Shown here piece by piece: positions 62,607 to 64,000 of a stretch of DNA of 64,000 bases. Both the position numbers and the translations under genes were made by a program. Position 1 is the first letter of the stretch, and each line of letters begins with the position of its first letter. The notes below the pieces were generated by a model. That model saw nothing but the letters and a program-made list of their open reading frames with translations. It made no database searches and was not told the origin of the DNA. Location of the stretch: NCBI RefSeq assembly GCF_019084045.1, contig NZ_JAHRED010000002.1:310001-374000 (forward strand), given 5' to 3'. The DNA is from Paeniglutamicibacter quisquiliarum (GTDB taxonomy: Bacteria; Actinomycetota; Actinomycetes; Actinomycetales; Micrococcaceae).

Positions 62607-64000
62607 TTAGTGGTTGGTGGTCGGGTCGAGCCTGAGCCGGCGCAGCAGCTGCGCGTTCAGGGCGACCACAATGGTGGATACGGACATCAGGATCGCGGCC
62701 ACCGCCGGGGAGATGGCGACTCCGGCGAAGGCCAGGGCCCCGGCGGCCAGGGGAACGGCGATGATGTTGTAGCCCGTGGCCCAAGCCAGGTTCTGGATCA
62801 TCTTGCGGTAGCTGGCCCGGGACAGATCGACCATGGAGAGCACTGCGCGCGGGTCGTTGCCGGCCAGGACCACCCCGGCCGATTCCACCGCGACGTCGGT
62901 GCCGGCGCCGATGGCGATGCCGACCTCGGCCCGTGCCAGTGCGGGGGAGTCGTTGACCCCGTCGCCGACCATGGCGACCTTTAGTCCCCGGCCCTGGAGC
63001 TCGGCGACCTTCTTGTCCTTGTCCTGCGGCAGGACCTGGGCGAAGACCTCGTCGATGCCCAGCTGTGCGGCCACGGCCTCGGCGACCTGTGCCGCGTCGC
63101 CGGTGATCATGGCGACCTTGATGCCGCGGTGCTGCAGGGCGCGGATCGCCTGGAGCGACTCCTCGCGCACCTCGTCCTCCAGTGCGATGGCGCCGATGAC
63201 CTCTCCGTCCCGGATGACGTGGAGCACCGAGGCGCCGCGGTCGGCCCACTGCTTGGTGCGTGCGGCCAGGGCCGCGGGGATTTCGTGGTGTTCCTCGGCG
63301 ATCAGGTTCGGCCCGCCGACGGCCATCGTGGAGTCCTCGACCTCGGCGGTGACCCCGCGCCCGGTCAGTGATGCGAACCCGGTGGCCTGAGGCACCGCCA
63401 TGGCCCCGGACCGTGCCGCTTCGACGATGGCCCGGGCGGAGGGGTGCTCGCTGTCGGCCTCGACGGCGGCGGCCAGCGCCAGCACCTGGTGATCCTCCAC
63501 GTTCTCGGTGCCGGCGAATCCGGTCACGGCGGGCCGGCCCTTGGTCAGGGTGCCGGTCTTGTCGAAGAGCACGACGTCGATGGTGCGCATCCGCTCCAGG
63601 GCGATGCGGTTCTTGATCAATACCCCGGCGCGGGCCGCCTGTTCGGTGGAGATGGCGATGACCAGCGGAATGGCCAGTCCCAGGGCGTGCGGGCAGGCGA
63701 TGACCAGCACGGTCACCGTGCGGATGACCGCTTCGTCGGGGTTCCCCAGCAGCATCCAGATGATGAAGGTGAGGATGCCGGCACCGAGCGCGAAATAGAA
63801 CAGGAACGCGGCGGCCCTGTCGGCCAGGGCCTGGGCGCGGGAGGATGATGCCTGGGCTTCTGCGACCAGCCGTTGGATGCCGGCCAGCGCGGTATCGGCA
63901 CCGATGGCGGTGACCCGCACCCGCAGGGCGCTGTCGGTGGACACGGTGCCGGCGATGACGGTGTCGCCGGGGCCCCGGGGAACGGTCCGGGATTCACCGG
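62607..64000 (-). CDS. Copper/heavy-metal P1B-type ATPase (CopB-like, CPH motif), 5' partial
   Basis: At least 464 residues are visible; the frame stays open past the window edge (GESRTVPRGPGDTVIAG, the actuator motif). The membrane motif is ACPHALGLAIPL, with CPH instead of CPC, which marks the P1B-3 (CopB-like) class exporting copper or silver. The phosphorylation site is DKTGTLT and the hinge is GDGVNDSPAL. It is the first visible gene of the minus-strand resistance cluster. Confidence 0.95.
   Translation of the reverse strand, partial: GESRTVPRGPGDTVIAGTVSTDSALRVRVTAIGADTALAGIQRLVAEAQASSSRAQALADRAAAFLFYFALGAGILTFIIWMLLGNPDEAVIRTVTVLVIACPHALGLAIPLVIAISTEQAARAGVLIKNRIALERMRTIDVVLFDKTGTLTKGRPAVTGFAGTENVEDHQVLALAAAVEADSEHPSARAIVEAARSGAMAVPQATGFASLTGRGVTAEVEDSTMAVGGPNLIAEEHHEIPAALAARTKQWADRGASVLHVIRDGEVIGAIALEDEVREESLQAIRALQHRGIKVAMITGDAAQVAEAVAAQLGIDEVFAQVLPQDKDKKVAELQGRGLKVAMVGDGVNDSPALARAEVGIAIGAGTDVAVESAGVVLAGNDPRAVLSMVDLSRASYRKMIQNLAWATGYNIIAVPLAAGALAFAGVAISPAVAAILMSVSTIVVALNAQLLRRLRLDPTTNH

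Overview
This is a high-GC actinobacterial chromosome segment, most likely from the Micrococcaceae (Arthrobacter and relatives). The evidence is the corC-era-leuA-recO-uppS gene order, the actinobacterial cta/qcr respiratory layout (diheme QcrC, long QcrA, 133-residue CtaF), stand-alone actinobacterial DUF3043 and DUF3054 proteins, and many GTG/TTG starts. At least eleven genes show a TAnnnT hexamer 6-7 bases before the start codon, a signature of leaderless transcripts. The species assignment is an inference from gene content; no database search was run.

Positions 1-22.7 kb are core genome: a CBS-domain protein (cut by the window edge), era, a leucine-rich leader peptide and leuA, recO, uppS, an alpha/beta hydrolase, pyrD, DUF3043, an M20 dipeptidase, an ErpA-type Fe-S protein, cytochrome aa3 oxidase genes ctaC-ctaD-ctaF, a GntR regulator, a decayed oxidoreductase pseudogene, the ctaE-qcrC-qcrA-qcrB operon on the minus strand, trpD, a stand-alone Lrp ligand-binding domain and DUF3054.

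Positions 22.7-39.9 kb hold the most striking object: a nested insertion. An IS481-type element (22743-39887, flanked by the 6-bp duplication CCTAGG) is itself split by a 16,065-bp Tn3-family transposon (23384-39448, flanked by the 5-bp duplication GGCTA, with 33-bp perfect terminal inverted repeats). The transposon carries a divergent tyrosine recombinase/TnpA pair with a TnpI-style resolution site. Its cargo is a nitrate-respiration module: a globin-only flavohemoglobin relative, narG-narH-narJ-narI, narK, a flavin-binding PPOX-family protein and a TDT/SLAC1-type membrane transporter. A degenerate internal copy of the right end (27582-27664) separates transposition genes from cargo. The sequence therefore supports acquisition of dissimilatory nitrate reduction as one mobile unit.

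Positions 39.9-55.9 kb return to host genes: a Tat-exported beta-propeller protein whose stop codon lies in the IS target site, a RibD-like reductase, a tightly overlapping biotin operon (bioY, acyl-CoA ligase, thiolase, bioM, bioN, CHY zinc-finger protein) preceded by two BioQ-like palindromes, then GNAT, SGNH hydrolase, glycosyltransferase, DUF1801, methyltransferase, DUF4240 and two small envelope proteins with several gene-poor gaps.

Positions 56.1-64 kb contain a second, unrelated Tn3-family transposase with a recognisable 38-bp left end but no visible right end, followed by a minus-strand metal-resistance cluster: a CPH-type (CopB-like) P-type ATPase running off the window, a His-rich DUF6153 membrane protein, a DUF305 lipoprotein, a BNR-repeat lipoprotein and a GNAT protein.
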